Of a stretch of DNA of 64,000 nucleotides, positions 31,600 through 43,489 are shown one piece after another. Within the stretch, counting starts at the first letter, position 1; every line of letters begins with the position of its first letter. The notes beneath the pieces are model-generated. The model had not been told where the DNA came from. It saw only the letters and a program-made list of their open reading frames with translations, and did no database searches. Source of the stretch: Magicicada septendecula (Eukaryota; Arthropoda; Insecta; Hemiptera; Cicadidae); assembly GCA_034769895.1 (NCBI GenBank), contig CM068373.1, positions 284,241,379-284,305,378 of the forward strand, given 5' to 3'. A program made the position numbers and the translations under genes.

Positions 31600-33058
31600 T
31601 TCCACGCACTATATCGTTTATCGAAATATCTAGTAAAGAAAGTGTGTTCAAAATTAATTCTTCCATTTGAGCACCCGTGTGGCTTTCCATTCTGATAAAT
31701 TTAATAAATCTTTCGGTTGGGCAGCCATTATTTAAGATATACCTGATGAGAAATATCAGGTGTTGAATCTACAGTAATGGAATAGTATTTGCTTGATTTT
31801 AACTCCTCAACAATTGTTGAAACTATTTTATTGTACATTATTTCTATAAACGCATTACAGATTGTCTTTGAAAGATAACCTACCTATCCTTGACCAGGAT
31901 TGCCATAATTTTGAATGTGGACTTTTAAAAAATCATCGTATTCGGCTAGCAATTCTAGAATTCCTAGAAAATTGCCGTTTGTCCGAGATCCAAAAACTTC
32001 ATGCTTTTCTGAGCCTCAAAAGGCTAGCCCGCGAGCACCAAGAAATTTAATACCATGTAATACACGAATCAAAACTTTCTGCCAATAGTCTACTTCTTTT
32101 AAGTACTGTTGATGAAGAGCAGAGTCAATCTTACTGGGTAAATTGCCTCTGATGACGTAGAATTGTGTGTTAATTCTATGTTCAGAACTCCTCTCATGTT
32201 GTGACAATCTGGAAATATGTTTCCAGTCGTTAAAGCCATGAATAAAAGAATTTTCAGTCTCGTCTGAATGGAAAAGTTTGCACGGAACACAATAAAAAGA
32301 TCCCTTTGAATTAGAATACATCAGCCATTCTCTTTTCTTCAACTGTCCATTTTGCAAACGAGTAAACAACATACTCTTGTTAGCATACCTTGTCTTATCA
32401 GGATAAATACGCCTAGACTTTGAAAAATCACAATCACAATCAGTTATTTTTGACAAGTGTTCTGAAAGATTTTTAATTATATGATCTTTAAGCTCGTTCG
32501 TCAATGGTTCCCAAAAATTTGGGTCCACTAAATCAAATTTAACAATTTCTTTTTGCACGTTACAGTTAACTTTTGAATTATCTGAATCTAAGCATTGAAT
32601 GTCGAGAACAGTATCTGCTAATTCCGGATCATTAACTTCACCACTTTCATTTAAAACAGTATTTACACTATTACAGTCAATATTTACTTTGCTACAACAT
32701 GGGCATTGTTGCAGACCTACGTTAAAATCTGCTGCATATACAAGTTTATTATTTACTTCACAATAATTTGGATTTTGTTTCTGATTAAATTAGTTGGAGC
32801 AGGATCCGTAAACTTATCAGAATCAGTAGAATTTGAACCAGTACTTTGTGAAACTGTTGAAGCTTTCAAAAACTTGTCCAACTTAGCAGTTGTGTGTAAT
32901 AATTTTGAGTGAGCATCATCTTTAGCTTTTTTCAACTTGCGTTTATAAGCTCCACTTGCAGTGTGCAAATTCTGACTCAATTTCAATGAAGACATGAAGT
33001 TGTTCAGACAAAACAACACACACACACTGACACACAGAAAACAAACCAGGCTAAACAA
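31600..33058 (-). pseudogene. hAT-type transposase remnant (ZMYM1/DUF4371-like)
   Basis: A minus-strand remnant in at least three frames. 33058-32753 holds an N-terminal basic stretch (AYKRKLKKAKDDAHSKLL) and a Ser-rich linker. 32558-32016 holds a TTF-type zinc-finger region: REWLMYSNSKGSFYCVPCKL, then GFNDWKHISRLSQHERSSEH. Further left, 31830-31690 reads KYYSITVDSTPDISH, which matches the start of the DUF4371 catalytic part, and then GCPTERFIKF-type sequence. The rest of the RNase H-like domain and the hAT dimerisation domain are absent. Frame changes between blocks show it is dead. Confidence 0.75.
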
Positions 33059-33612
33059 TACAAATATCTGAACATAAATAAATGGCTTTCAAATGACTCC
33101 ACTAAATAATAAAAACAGTTAACACAAAGTGTATCATCTACAGAGCTTTTACGACATATTCAGACCTTTCCAACTTAAAATAAACTCAAATCAAAACTGA
33201 CAGGTGCATTGTTGTTTACTGTTCCGCCGCCGGTCTACTGGCTGTAAGTTAGAAGGGGAAGGGGTGAGTCCGAATAATATGGGGGGAGAGTGCAACTCGT
33301 CACCGCCACGACCGACGCCCCAGTGCGACTGTCGACTGACTGATACGATGGGCTGTCTACCCAGGAACATATCCTGATCTAGTAAACTCTAGGACTATCA
33401 ACCTGATATTAGTCATTGCCTTGGTGGTAGTAAACTGCGTGTTTGACTTACTTTTTCTCATTAGACAAAAAATTGGCCCTGCGGCCCCCTTAAGCCTGCG
33501 GCCCCTGGGCCCAATTGGTAATCTGCAACTGCACATACACACAGAACTGTACGTGTCAGACGGACAAAATTGTATTAAGACTGGTATATCTACTTATCTA
33601 CGTTTTCATTAA
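33059..33612. other. Non-coding flank of the hAT remnant
   Basis: No gene. A GC-rich stretch at 33472-33516 (GGCCCTGCGGCCCCC and GGCCCCTGGGCCC) looks like hAT terminal sequence, but I could not place a matching partner end. Confidence 0.3.
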
Positions 33613-33627
33613 ACAAGACTAGAATAA

Positions 33628-33840
33628 ACAGAATTATCACTGTTGCACACCACTATAGAAAAATTATTCTGATTAGCACTTTCAAGCTTCTCAGCTCATC
33701 GTCAGATCGGAAATAACAACAGCCGATTTGACGATGAGCTGAGAAGCTTGAATGCGCTAATCGGAATAATTTTTCTATAGTGGTGTGCAACAGTGATAAT
33801 TCTGTTTGTGATTATAACAACTAACACAACTTTCTTAATT
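33628..33840. mobile_element. 213-bp hairpin insertion with 13-bp target duplication
   Basis: AAGACTAGAATAA occurs at 33615-33627 and again at 33841-33853, flanking 213 bp. The insertion is mostly an inverted repeat: 33626-33710 pairs with 33723-33807 over 85 bp with about four mismatches and a 12-nt loop. The inner arms read CTGACGATGAGCT, a second AGCT-containing strand, then GAAAG, which resembles the PLE terminal motif. A variable 13-bp duplication fits target-primed retroelements rather than hAT or Tigger. Confidence 0.7.
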
Positions 33841-34119
33841 AAGACTAGAATAACAACGGTTGGTTACGATCAATAATAAGTTTAACAAATAACATTAATT
33901 ATCTGTTTTTACATTCTTCACACAATTAAAGAATATTGCCCAATACATTGCCATTGAAATACTGCATCTTGTTTCGTAAAGTGAATAGTGATCCATCTAG
34001 CGGTTGTTCTTTAACTTTAACACTCTCAATCTGTAAACGCAATACTTGAATAAACCAATTTATGAATTTGTGTCTGGTGTCTGGCAATTTTAAAACGTAT
34101 CTTACAACTTCATAATAAA

Positions 34120-35070
34120 CAGGAACGAACCTAGGGGGATGTGGCGGATATATCCCCCTCCGAAATCCGAAAAAATTCAAAAATACTGGAGCAAAAAACT
34201 GGTTGCGTTTTTTGAAATGTAAATTACCTGATTTCCAAGTTTTGTCAACTTTTTAAAAATTACTATTTAGGTCAATGATAAGTTTAAATAATCTACAATA
34301 ATAGGCCATATACTCAATAACAAATATAACAGATGTTCAAAGAAATGGTGAAAATGAAAAGAAGTCGACTTGAAAGAGAGTATGAGGACACAATTTTCCG
34401 CTGGTTACAAGCAACTTGAAACATATGATTTATGTGACGACGTGATTTACACTATGCTTGACCCATGTCAGCTGATTTATTTAAATCCACAATGAAGGAA
34501 CTGTTTCCTTTACCTGCTAGTTGACCGTAAACTGAGGCCTACGAAAAAGACAACGCACGCTGCGTACGACGATTTTTGAAGACATGTGACATTAGGAGTA
34601 GAACAGTTCCAATGTTACCCATGTACTCGCGTAATTAACGTGCTTTATTTGACCAAATTTACTTAAATATTTTGAATTTTTAAAAATGAAACATGCAATA
34701 AACATATAATGAAACATATATATGTTTTTTTTAAATATCGAGAAGGATAAATAAAAAACTTATTTAACAAAGTATATATTAATATTTATTTCTTCGGGTT
34801 TTTTACTTTTCTTTCTTTTTCTGTTTTTGCTTTTGAAAAAGACTGACATTTTTTAACAAAATTATTTAACATTATTTTACATGCTTTAAAATACATACAA
34901 ACTGGAAGCCTATCTGATTTATGTTATTGATTGATTTTATTTAAATTAATGAGTTACAGTTATTATTTGCCCATTAGTTTTAATTTGTTTGTATGATTTT
35001 CATTATAATACAAGAAAACGATGTGGTTGCAAACCTCCCCACCTGAAATGAAATCCTAGGTTTGCCCCTG
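34120..35070. mobile_element. hAT-like non-autonomous element (tentative)
   Basis: The left end reads CAGGAACGAACCTAGGGGG (34120) and the right end, reversed, reads CAGGGGCAAACCTAGGATTT (35070). The shared CAGGxxCxAACCTAGG style is that of hAT-type terminal repeats. The interior (951 bp) is AT-rich and non-coding. I see no clear 8-bp target duplication. Confidence 0.4.
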
Positions 35071-35244
35071 AAATGACCTTACATTTCTAAATTGTACTTC
35101 TTGAAAATAAAACTTGCTTCAGCCACTCTGCAAACTTATCATGAAAAACCATTTAAAAAAGTACACAATAAGATTATCCAGAATCCCATCTTTCTACGAA
35201 CAATATTGACCGTTTAACCCATGTGTTATAATAGCTTTCGGCAT

Positions 35245-35296
35245 ATTTTAGTTTTTCAGGGTGGCCCCTCGGACCCTCTCCCTGGCTACGTCCCTG
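35245..35296. repeat. Single hAT-like terminal sequence
   Basis: Reversed, this reads CAGGGACGTAGCCAGGG followed by GGTCCGAGGGG, a common hAT-type terminus. No partner end is visible nearby. Confidence 0.35.
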
Positions 35297-35370
35297 TTGA
35301 ACCAGATCTTGATTAGCACACAATGTGGGCTGTCTTATGGACAAATGAAGACTCAAAACTGGAATAGTAT

Positions 35371-35915
35371 GTTACGACGGTCTCACTGATCGTCGTATGG
35401 TACAGAGGAAAACAAAATACAAGACAACAATCAAGTCACTAATCACCAGCTTTAATTAATCACAAATGCAGTATAATCAACTTGTACAATCCGAGAAAAA
35501 TTTTACACACGCAATAATACTCTAATGTCAACTAATAGAGTCCTGCACAATTATAACACTTCACCACAATACTTTGAACCTCACTTGAATAGAACACCAC
35601 TTAAACTCACTGTGTAATCGCCCGCGTAAACTGAACTAAGCGGCAGGTGTGGGCTATTTATAGTCTACAGGGTTTCATAATATGCGTCCTTAACAAGCAC
35701 TCAAAAATTCTAGAGGATACTTCAGGGTGGCCTTGGCAGAAACACACCGTTGGGCTTGTTGAAAAGCTTGTCGAACAACATTATCGTATGTACGAGAATG
35801 TTCCGTATTCTGTAAAAAGCCTCGCATGTTAAGTGTCACGTACCCACACAAACATTACAGCTGGACTCTGCTGAGATAGCCGAGAAACATGAAGAACGTT
35901 CTGTAATGGCGTAAC
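35371..35915 (-). repeat. Solo LTR, copy A
   Basis: Fossil LTR of about 545 bp in minus orientation. Its ends mirror each other (GTTACG…CGTAAC) and AGTAT flanks it on both sides (35366-35370 and 35916-35920), as expected for a solo LTR with a 5-bp target duplication. Inside are TATAAATAG (near 35655) and an ATTAAA polyadenylation-type signal. A related copy in the other orientation lies at 43490-44013. The family is not assigned. Confidence 0.7.
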
Positions 35916-36009
35916 AGTATAAATTGAGATGAGTGATATCCAGGACTAAGAATAATATGCGAGTTAGATCCAGAAAGTTGCCAGAACGAGTTTGTGTTAC
36001 AAAAACTGT

Positions 36010-37700
36010 ACACATTAAAATGTTTTCATTGTACTTCCTTCGAAGTAGTTTCCTCTGGCAGTTACATAGTTCTGCCAATGTCTGTAAGTTTTTGAGAACC
36101 CTTCTTTGGCCTCCTTCATCTGCTTTGTCACTTCGGCAATAATGGTATCAGCATCATTGTACCTTTTCCCTTTCAGAGCCAATTTCAAGTGAGGAAAAAA
36201 TCAGCTGGTGTTGAGAGAAATGGTGGATGCTCATGTTGCTGACATACAAGGAACTCCTTATCAGGATTTATCAATGTGCTGGTGCATTGTCATGCAGAGA
36301 ACCCAATTTCCCAGTTTTCCTCAATTTTTCAGAACACAATCTTCTGATTGCATCCCACAGATGACAAAGGGTATCGATGTACAGTTCCCTGTTGTGTTTG
36401 GTCTTGTGGAATGAATTCATAATAGACAATTAGCTGCAAATAAACAAAAATTCCAACATAACTTCTCCTTTACTGTTGTCCTAACGAAACTTCTACGTCG
36501 AAGGAGACGATTTTGTTTCCATTTCAATGACTGGCATTTTGTCCATGGTTCATACAAAAACACCACGCCTCATTTCTATTTGTATCGACCATCTGAGGAC
36601 CACATTCCAATTTCAATTGCTTATTCATTGTTCTTTTCTTTTCTCCAATAATCTCTTTCATCTTTTCACTATGTCTCTACTTCCTGTCTTCAATCCACTT
36701 TGAACTACTTTTTTCTCTCTCCTACCTTGGACTCCTTCCATTTTTAACAGTTTTACCTGAAAATCATTTCCTTGAATTGCTTCTTCTGCGTTTATATTAC
36801 TTTTTTCTAAATCCTTTTGGATTTCTTTAATCCAACCTGATGTTGACTTCTTTCCCCACAGATATCTGAAGATGTGTTTTGTTAACCTATTGTCGTCCAT
36901 TCTATATAAATGTCCAAAAATTATAGCCTTCTTTTTCTCATTGTTTCTGTTATATTTTCTATACTTTGATATATTTCATCATTACCTTTAATTTCCAACC
37001 TTCCGAAGTTTTTCGTGGGCCTAACATTTTCCTAATAATTCGTCTTTCCAATATTTCTAGTTTGTCTAAATTATAATTCAATGCTAGACATTCACTTGCA
37101 TATAGGCATTCTGGCCTCACTACTGTATTGTAATGCTCTATTTTCACATTTTTAGAGATGTACTTTTTATTGTGAATATCTTTAGTTATACCATATGCTC
37201 TTTCCATTTTATGAATCCTTTCTTCTATAGCAGATTTTTCTAAATCATGCTCTTAAATTACTTTCCCTAGTTACTTAAATTTTCTAACCCCCTCTATTCG
37301 ACAAATATCTGTTAGCAGGAATTTCATGTGACCAACACGCCACATTTCGTGTGATTATATTCTTCAGGAAATTTTTATATTGATCAACCATTGCAAATAA
37401 GGTCTCCAGTCATTCTCCTATCTGATCTGCAGACAGCATTTTTGGAACGTGTTGGCAAACCCGATACATTTACAGACCACTATGGAGAATACTGTGACAA
37501 TTTCCAACTGATGTTCCAGCTTGTGATGTCGTTTCCTCTGTCATCTCGAAAAATCCTTTGAACACACTCAGTGATTTCGTAGTTTGTCACAGTAGACGGG
37601 TACACATTATGAACATCATCATCAACACTAACGTGACCCTCACAGAAATGCCTGAGCTACTCATACACTTGTTTTTTTTTCCATTTCTGATTCACCGTAT
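36010..37700 (-). pseudogene. mariner-type transposase remnant, split by a LINE
   Basis: Minus-strand pieces of a mariner transposase. 37700-37320 holds the N-terminal part (GHVSVDDDVHNV, then QTTNYEITECVQ-like and ADQIGE stretches). 36560-36010 holds the catalytic C-terminal part: a KCQSLKWKQNRL stretch, a LHDNAPAH-like signature corrupted to MTMHQH/SLH in alternating frames, then FPHLKLALKGKR-like and NYFEG-like end sequence. Many stops and frame changes separate them. A LINE tail occupies 36600-37316. Assignment is from family motifs recognised by eye. Confidence 0.6.
36600..37316 (-). mobile_element. Truncated LINE 3' end inside the mariner remnant
   Basis: Two minus-strand frames, 37207-36959 (MERAYGITKDIHNKKYISK, then RRIIRKMLGP) and 36900-36658 (MDDNRLTKHIFRYLWGKK, then GWIKEIQKDLE), match the C-terminal tail found after the reverse transcriptase in many insect LINEs. 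It is 5' truncated, as usual for LINE insertions, and broken between the two frames. It splits the mariner coding sequence, so it is the younger of the two. Confidence 0.7.
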
Positions 37701-39000
37701 GCTTTTTAAGTAACCCTTCTGTCTCTGATGCGATTTTTGAAAAAAAACATATAAATTTGATATTTATTTGTACACTGTTCAATTACAGACATTTTTAACT
37801 GCGATGCTGTTGTTGGACACAGTTGGACAGGAAGGAAGAGCATAAGGACAGGCCACATTGTGACATCATGAGCACCGCCAACTTATGAAACAATAATTTC
37901 CCTGACACAACTATTATTTTAAACATAAGGCACTGAGGCTATCACATATATCATAAGTTATGATTAATAAAATTTAAATTTTGATTTAGTACAGAAATGA
38001 CAGTTTATGTTTCCAGTAGTAGAGGCACCTTAGGCAACTATGCAACTGATTGCAAGCAGAGTAAGTGTGCCATCTATACTACTATTATAAAGACATAAAG
38101 TTTGTTTGTTTCACTGTCCGGATTAATCTCAGAAACTACTGATCCAATAAAAAAAAATTCTTTCACCACTGTTCCTTGACGTTTGAGGATGATTTTAGAC
38201 ATAAATTGGAACCGATAAGTTTAAACATTTTCATGAACGGAGCCTTAAAATGATCCCATGTCATGAAATTTCTTTGTTTATTTGCGTGTAGTGAAATTTT
38301 AAACATGCAACAAATTTTTGTTCTATAAAAGGTAGCTATACGATGTCAGTGACCAAAATTTAGAAAAAATTAATAATTTTATCTTGGTTTTTGTTTCAAT
38401 AAAATCCCCCTTTTCGTTTTTGAGATATTGATGGTTTTGTAAAAAATTGTATATACTGTGTCGGTCCTATGTCATGAAATTTCTTTGTTGTCCACAGAAT
38501 GCGTGCACAAGCGAATTGCATGCAATCGGTTGCATAATGTAATAGGCTACATTTGAATCAATGCCCCACAACGAGCGTGTGAAACTATAGATGCATGAGC
38601 AGTCTCATGTCTTGCAAACTGTGCAACCGATTGTAGTGATGTAATAGGTCTCATTTAAACCAATGCCCTATAACTTTTTCTGCAAACATTTGCCCAGTGT
38701 AATAGCAGCCTTATACAACAGAAACTATGGTAATTACGGCATGAAGGGAGGAAGCTCTTACGAAGGACTTAAGAGGAATGAAATGGAGGAGGCGCTTGTT
38801 CAGATCCTAAGTCTTGGACCGTGCCAAATCACAAGACTAGCAAGAGGGACAAGTTCAGAAATAAAAATAACCAACCATCTGAATAATATAACTGTATTAT
38901 TATCGTCATAAAGTTTCATAAATAAAATCAGCTCAATATTTTTAACAAAATTTTAAATACAATAATACTTAATTGAAATAACACAATATTCTACTAGTAC
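37701..39000. other. Non-coding with a retroposon-tail-like repeat
   Basis: No gene. 38080-38160 reads TACTACTATTATAAAGAC, TTTGTTTGTTTCACTGTCCGG and AAACTACTGATCC, typical of widespread insect retroposon tails or SINE-like repeats. The 82-codon frame at 38663-38911 has no recognisable content. Confidence 0.4.
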
Positions 39001-39006
39001 GTACCA

Positions 39007-39010
<4 letters not shown>

Positions 39011-39050
<40 letters not shown>
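39011..39050. repeat. (TA)n microsatellite
   Basis: About twenty TA units, with a (TTA/GTA)-rich patch following near 39165-39205. Confidence 0.9.
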
Positions 39051-39052
<2 letters not shown>

Positions 39053-39524
39053 ATAGGTATGCCTTAATTTTTTTAGCTATACAATATCTTGTGTGTACTA
39101 TATATATTTATATTCAGTTACAATTTAGTTTAGTTAATAATAATGGCAGGAGAAAATTATTGTTGTTATTATTATTAGTAGTAGTAGTAATAGTAGTAGT
39201 AACACAGTACACAGTACCTTGTACATAAAAAACAACAGTACAATTTATTTACTTACGTACCTAAATTTAATGTGTATGTATTGACTATTATACAACTATT
39301 TCCTGTGTATATATATTTTTTTTTTTATTTTTATACTACAATAATTTACTAGCCTCCCATTGAATTTAATAGGCACTCCAAGGTCAATTTCAATTGCTCA
39401 CATGCTTACCCTGCCAAGTTGATACTGTACACTGTTCTGATTTTAAACTGAAGAAAATGTGCATACTTTTACCACTTAAGTGAATACATACATTAATCTT
39501 ATTACCAATTTTTACAACCAAATA

Positions 39525-40303
39525 CACTAGTTCCGATAACCAAATTTCTGGATTAACCAAATGATGACGCGGTAATTTTCTTTTTTCAAGAAGTTTACTT
39601 TTCTTTGTTCAACAACTCAACAAAACGAATCTGACAGCTCTGATGACAATGAAGTCGAGGAAAAAAGGGTCCAACCCATTCTGAAGCGACAAAAATATTT
39701 AAAGATGTAATGGTACACATGGAGCAGCAGGACGACACTTCCCCTGAGGAATTACTGCTAATGAAACGACTTCAAGATCCTGCAGCGCGTAAGCTCTCAT
39801 CAAGCCTCAAACAAAAGATTTCTAATTTTTTCAAAAAGGTGAACTAATGTGAGATTAATAAGGTTTCTTTTCCACTTTTCATTTCATTCATTCATTCATT
39901 TTCATTTACTTGTCTTCTTTGTTAATTTTTTAATGTACACCTACTGTAATGACTTAAATACATACTAGTGTATTTAAAAATGTCGTTAAAAAAATAGTTT
40001 TTAGTTTGATTAAATAAAGTTGTTCTTTTAAATTTGTATACAGTAATATTGTATGATTTAATTACAATATTCAAAGCCCGTTGATTTTAAAGACGTCTGC
40101 ACATTAATAGAAGTATGTAATAATGGCGCATGAGTACTGCTAATTTCCCTAAAAAACGATTAAAGGCGCTTTTTGTTCTTTAGCGTTTTTCTCACTAAAA
40201 AAGTGTAAATTACAGTACAGTACTATATATCCGATTTAACCGAATTTTCGTTTAACCGAATCACCCTTGGTCCCATCAAATTCAGTTAAACGAGACTCTA
40301 GTG
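39525..40303 (+). mobile_element. Deleted Tigger/pogo element
   Basis: The ends read CACTAGTTCCGATAACC (39525) and, reversed, CACTAGAGTCTCGTTTAAC (40303); TA flanks both sides (39523-39524, 40304-40305), the Tc1/mariner/pogo target. The inside keeps the transposase C-terminus on the plus strand: 39700-39845 reads a DVMVHMEQQDDTSPEELLL-like stretch, then LKQKISNFFKKVN and a stop. This compares with the C-terminal DFFKK end of Tigger transposases. The catalytic core is gone. Confidence 0.65.
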
Positions 40304-40731
40304 TATTATAAATTATGTGCAATTATTTAGTCATGTGCACCTTTATTTTTATAATCAACAATTTTATGGTCGAATCAAAATATTACAGAGAAGAAAAAAC
40401 AAACTAATCGAAACAGCTGTAAATGTGAGCAGCAAATCCGGGGTAGGAATCTTCATGGTGGACACTAGGTGGTCTTGGAGCGCTGATTATTTTCAGCTGC
40501 GGACTACTTTGCTAATGTACATTTCGTTGAGGCAATACTTCCAATTTGTCGAGGTCCTCAAAGTAGCCATTTACCGTATTGCCGACTTGTATAATGTCAA
40601 CAAACAATTTTTGTCTAATGTCAACACGGACCGTTTTATATTGTAATTTATACCTACAAACCAGTTACATTTAAAATGTATGTAAACAATGATGAACAAT
40701 GCAAGTACTGAAGCTTTCATGGCTGGCTTCG
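40304..40731. other. Non-coding, no assignment
   Basis: A 109-codon plus-strand frame (40317-40646) has no recognisable domain and biased composition. I see nothing else. Confidence 0.3.
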
Positions 40732-41128
40732 ACATTGTTGAAATTAGTAGCCGGGCTATTAGGCCGTGGACCACATTTGTCGTTATTGACATAGGAGGCC
40801 ATCGTCAGTGTCTAGACTGGCACGCTGTCCGCAATTCACCTCAGAAATGAGGTAGAAACTATGTGTTTTACCTGAGAATGCCCACTTTTATAACCGTTTC
40901 TACTGGCACAATCTAAGCTGGGAAGCAGAATCAACTAATCAGCATCAAGTGCTATCTGGCTGGTTATCTGCTGCGCTCCCAAGCCAATCAAATAGCACTT
41001 TATGTTGACTGGTTGATGCTGCTTTTCAGCTTGATGGCCTCCGATGGTGAAGCTGAAACGTTTGTCAATAACGAAAACTGTCGACCACGGCCTAACAGCC
41101 CAGCTGATAATAATTTCAACAATGATAG
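40732..41128. repeat. Imperfect long inverted repeat, PLE-end-like
   Basis: Outer arms: 40732-40810 pairs imperfectly with 41031-41128 (GTCAATAACGA, CACGGCCTAA and AATTTCAACAATG are shared). Inner arms: about 40930-40970 pairs with about 40985-41025 (AGTGCTAT and GATGCTGCT-type matches). On the plus strand the right arm contains TTGATGGCCTCCGATGG and GCTGAAACG, in the style of PLE termini. GACCACGGCCTAACAGCCC echoes the insert at about 27500. Confidence 0.6.
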
Positions 41129-42510
41129 GCTAGTGCAATTTGTCTGGTCTAAACGAATACAACAGCTTACTTAAATTAGAAATAATATACGAATTATTTA
41201 CTAACTGAATACAGAAATGTGATGCATGCCACATGTTAGGTTTGAATATGTGCACTTTTGTGTTGCTAACTTCTGTATTTACGATTTTTCCCATTTAAGA
41301 TTTTTTTGTCAGCTCTTTATGACATATGATAATTATTTTAAAATTTTGGTGACCAAGTGTTTAAATAAATGAAATATACATTAGCAAACTAACAGCATCT
41401 TAATTTTTGAAAATGTATTCTAAATAAAATAAAATATGTCTAAATCGTAAAGAATACATAAAGAAAACAGAACACACAAACGATTGAAGAAATCCAAATT
41501 AAAATATTTAAAAAACTTACATTTATTAATCATCATGTACTACTTATATATACAAAGACTTTCTATAATAAAATACAAATACAAAAATAAATCAAATACA
41601 AATAAACAACTACAATGTATATAAATATATTACAAAGAATACTAAATACAATAGAAAAAATGTTTTTATTCGAAAATGGTACACACACAGAATACAAAAA
41701 TAATTATTTATTTACTGTTTTATATAACAAAAATACATTGCTCTTTCCAGTACATTTATTATGGTTCATGTTACAACAGTGAATGATGAACTGGCTTTAT
41801 AATGACCAAAAACACTAACACTAGAAAAGTTCTTCACAATCTTCAGATGCTTACGAAACAGTGGCATCAGTTATTTGAATTAAAGAAATAAGGTCAAAAT
41901 TAATTTACAAAAAGAAACAACTAAAATAGTAATGCATGTGCCAGTGTTATTATAAGGTTCTGAAAGGAGTTCCAGTAAAAAGACAAAAAAACGTCTGAGT
42001 AGAATACATTCATCGGAGATGAGATTCTTGCAATCTGTTAAAAGCTGCACATGAAGAGACAGACTCTACAATGGAGACATTCATAAAGAGGTGGACATTT
42101 TTAACATCAAAAAATACTGGGTACCATCACTGAAACATGGTAAGACAGCCGAGCCATTAAAAAAATGTCACACTCTACTCTTTTCCATACCAGCCACGTA
42201 AGTGGCACTCCTTTCTCATCCCCACCAAATAAACATGAAAACACCAAAAATCATGATCCTCCCTTTCCAAGTTAAAAAAAAAACCAGCCACTGCAAATCG
42301 CTCCGCGGTTCTGCTACACCATAATAGCCCCATCTCTCCTAGTAGGAGGTCTTCATCCTTTTTACTAGCGCAAGGCTACCAAGAATGAAGATGCATCAGG
42401 CAGTCATCAGGTTTGCAACCACTGGGGCACGTCCACCAGCTGCCCCACAATTGGATTGGATTAAAAAATGGAGAGCAGTGTGATTGGCCAAAACATGATC
42501 AACCACCACC
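41129..42510. other. AT-rich non-coding, no assignment
   Basis: No convincing open frame. A short scrap near 42810 (TGGTCCACGTCCTAACAGCC) outside this stretch echoes the inverted repeat to its left. Otherwise I see nothing. Confidence 0.3.
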
Positions 42511-42676
42511 TTAACACATTCTCTGCCAGTGTGTTTTGGTCATTCCATCCTCCTCTGCCAAACAGTTTTTGGTTGTCCACAATATAATGTTATTCTCTGG
42601 TCATAATGATCCACACGGCCTGATTAATTTGACACATTTTTGGTCATTATAACCGACACAGCAGAGAACATGTAAA
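42511..42676. mobile_element. piggyBac-like miniature element (tentative)
   Basis: The left end begins TTAACACATTCTCTGCC and the right end reads GCAGAGAACATGTAAA, an imperfect inverted match. TTAA is the piggyBac target, but the right TTAA is altered to GTAA-like sequence. Too short to encode anything. Confidence 0.35.
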
Positions 42677-43489
42677 AAAGTGTATAATTAGAAGACAGAA
42701 GTCTTTGTATGTTTTCATTCGCAGGTGTTTGTGGTCTGTGATCTTGTGCCACTTAAGATGTCCATCATGGGTATGGATGAAATGCCTCGAACAGAACATA
42801 CACAATCTGGTCCACGTCCTAACAGCCTAGACAGCTGTGGTAGTGTAAATACCGACCATGAAAGTTCACGTTCATTTATCAAACTATACTAAATTTATCA
42901 AGAATTTAAAAAATCTGAAACATGCGTGGAAGAGACCTACTGTGACAAATCTTACAGTATGTATTAATGTATGTAATTCACTTATTTGACAAATTATCAA
43001 CAATCACTGGAGAGTCTATGGCTCACGACATTGCCTATCATATATTTAATTCCACTAAGTGACTAGTGCAGTTGACTAGTTTTTAATATTAACATTCAGT
43101 ATATAATACACACAATTATAAATGAAAATTTAAAAGAAATGTAAAGTCCAAAATACCAAAATGTATTTTCCAACAAAGAAAAAATGTATACAATTACACT
43201 AACACACCATATGGCATCTGCTAAAACGAACTTCACAATTGCATTCAAAAACTAGGACAATCCCAGACATGAAACTTGTACATCTAACACACATGACATG
43301 ATAATAGAATGCCCAAAATCAAAAATATCCTAATATGTTTATAGAGATCAAAACCTTCATGAATTGCTTGTAACTGTCTGCTATTTCTCGGTTTGTAAAA
43401 TGTGTTAAAAGTTGGGTTAGATTTCAGAATTTACTGCACAGTAAAAAATAAGAGTTAAATAAAAAGACTGTATTCTGTTTTAAAATAGT
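42677..43489. other. Non-coding, no assignment
   Basis: AT-rich sequence without recognisable genes or repeats, apart from the short echo at about 42810. Confidence 0.3.

Noticed and set aside
37861-38000. Possible tRNA-derived SINE head beside the retroposon-like tail
   Set aside because: I could not find A- and B-box promoter sequences in the right order.
40317-40646. 109-codon open frame
   Set aside because: No recognisable motif, AT-driven composition, and it lies between transposon remnants.
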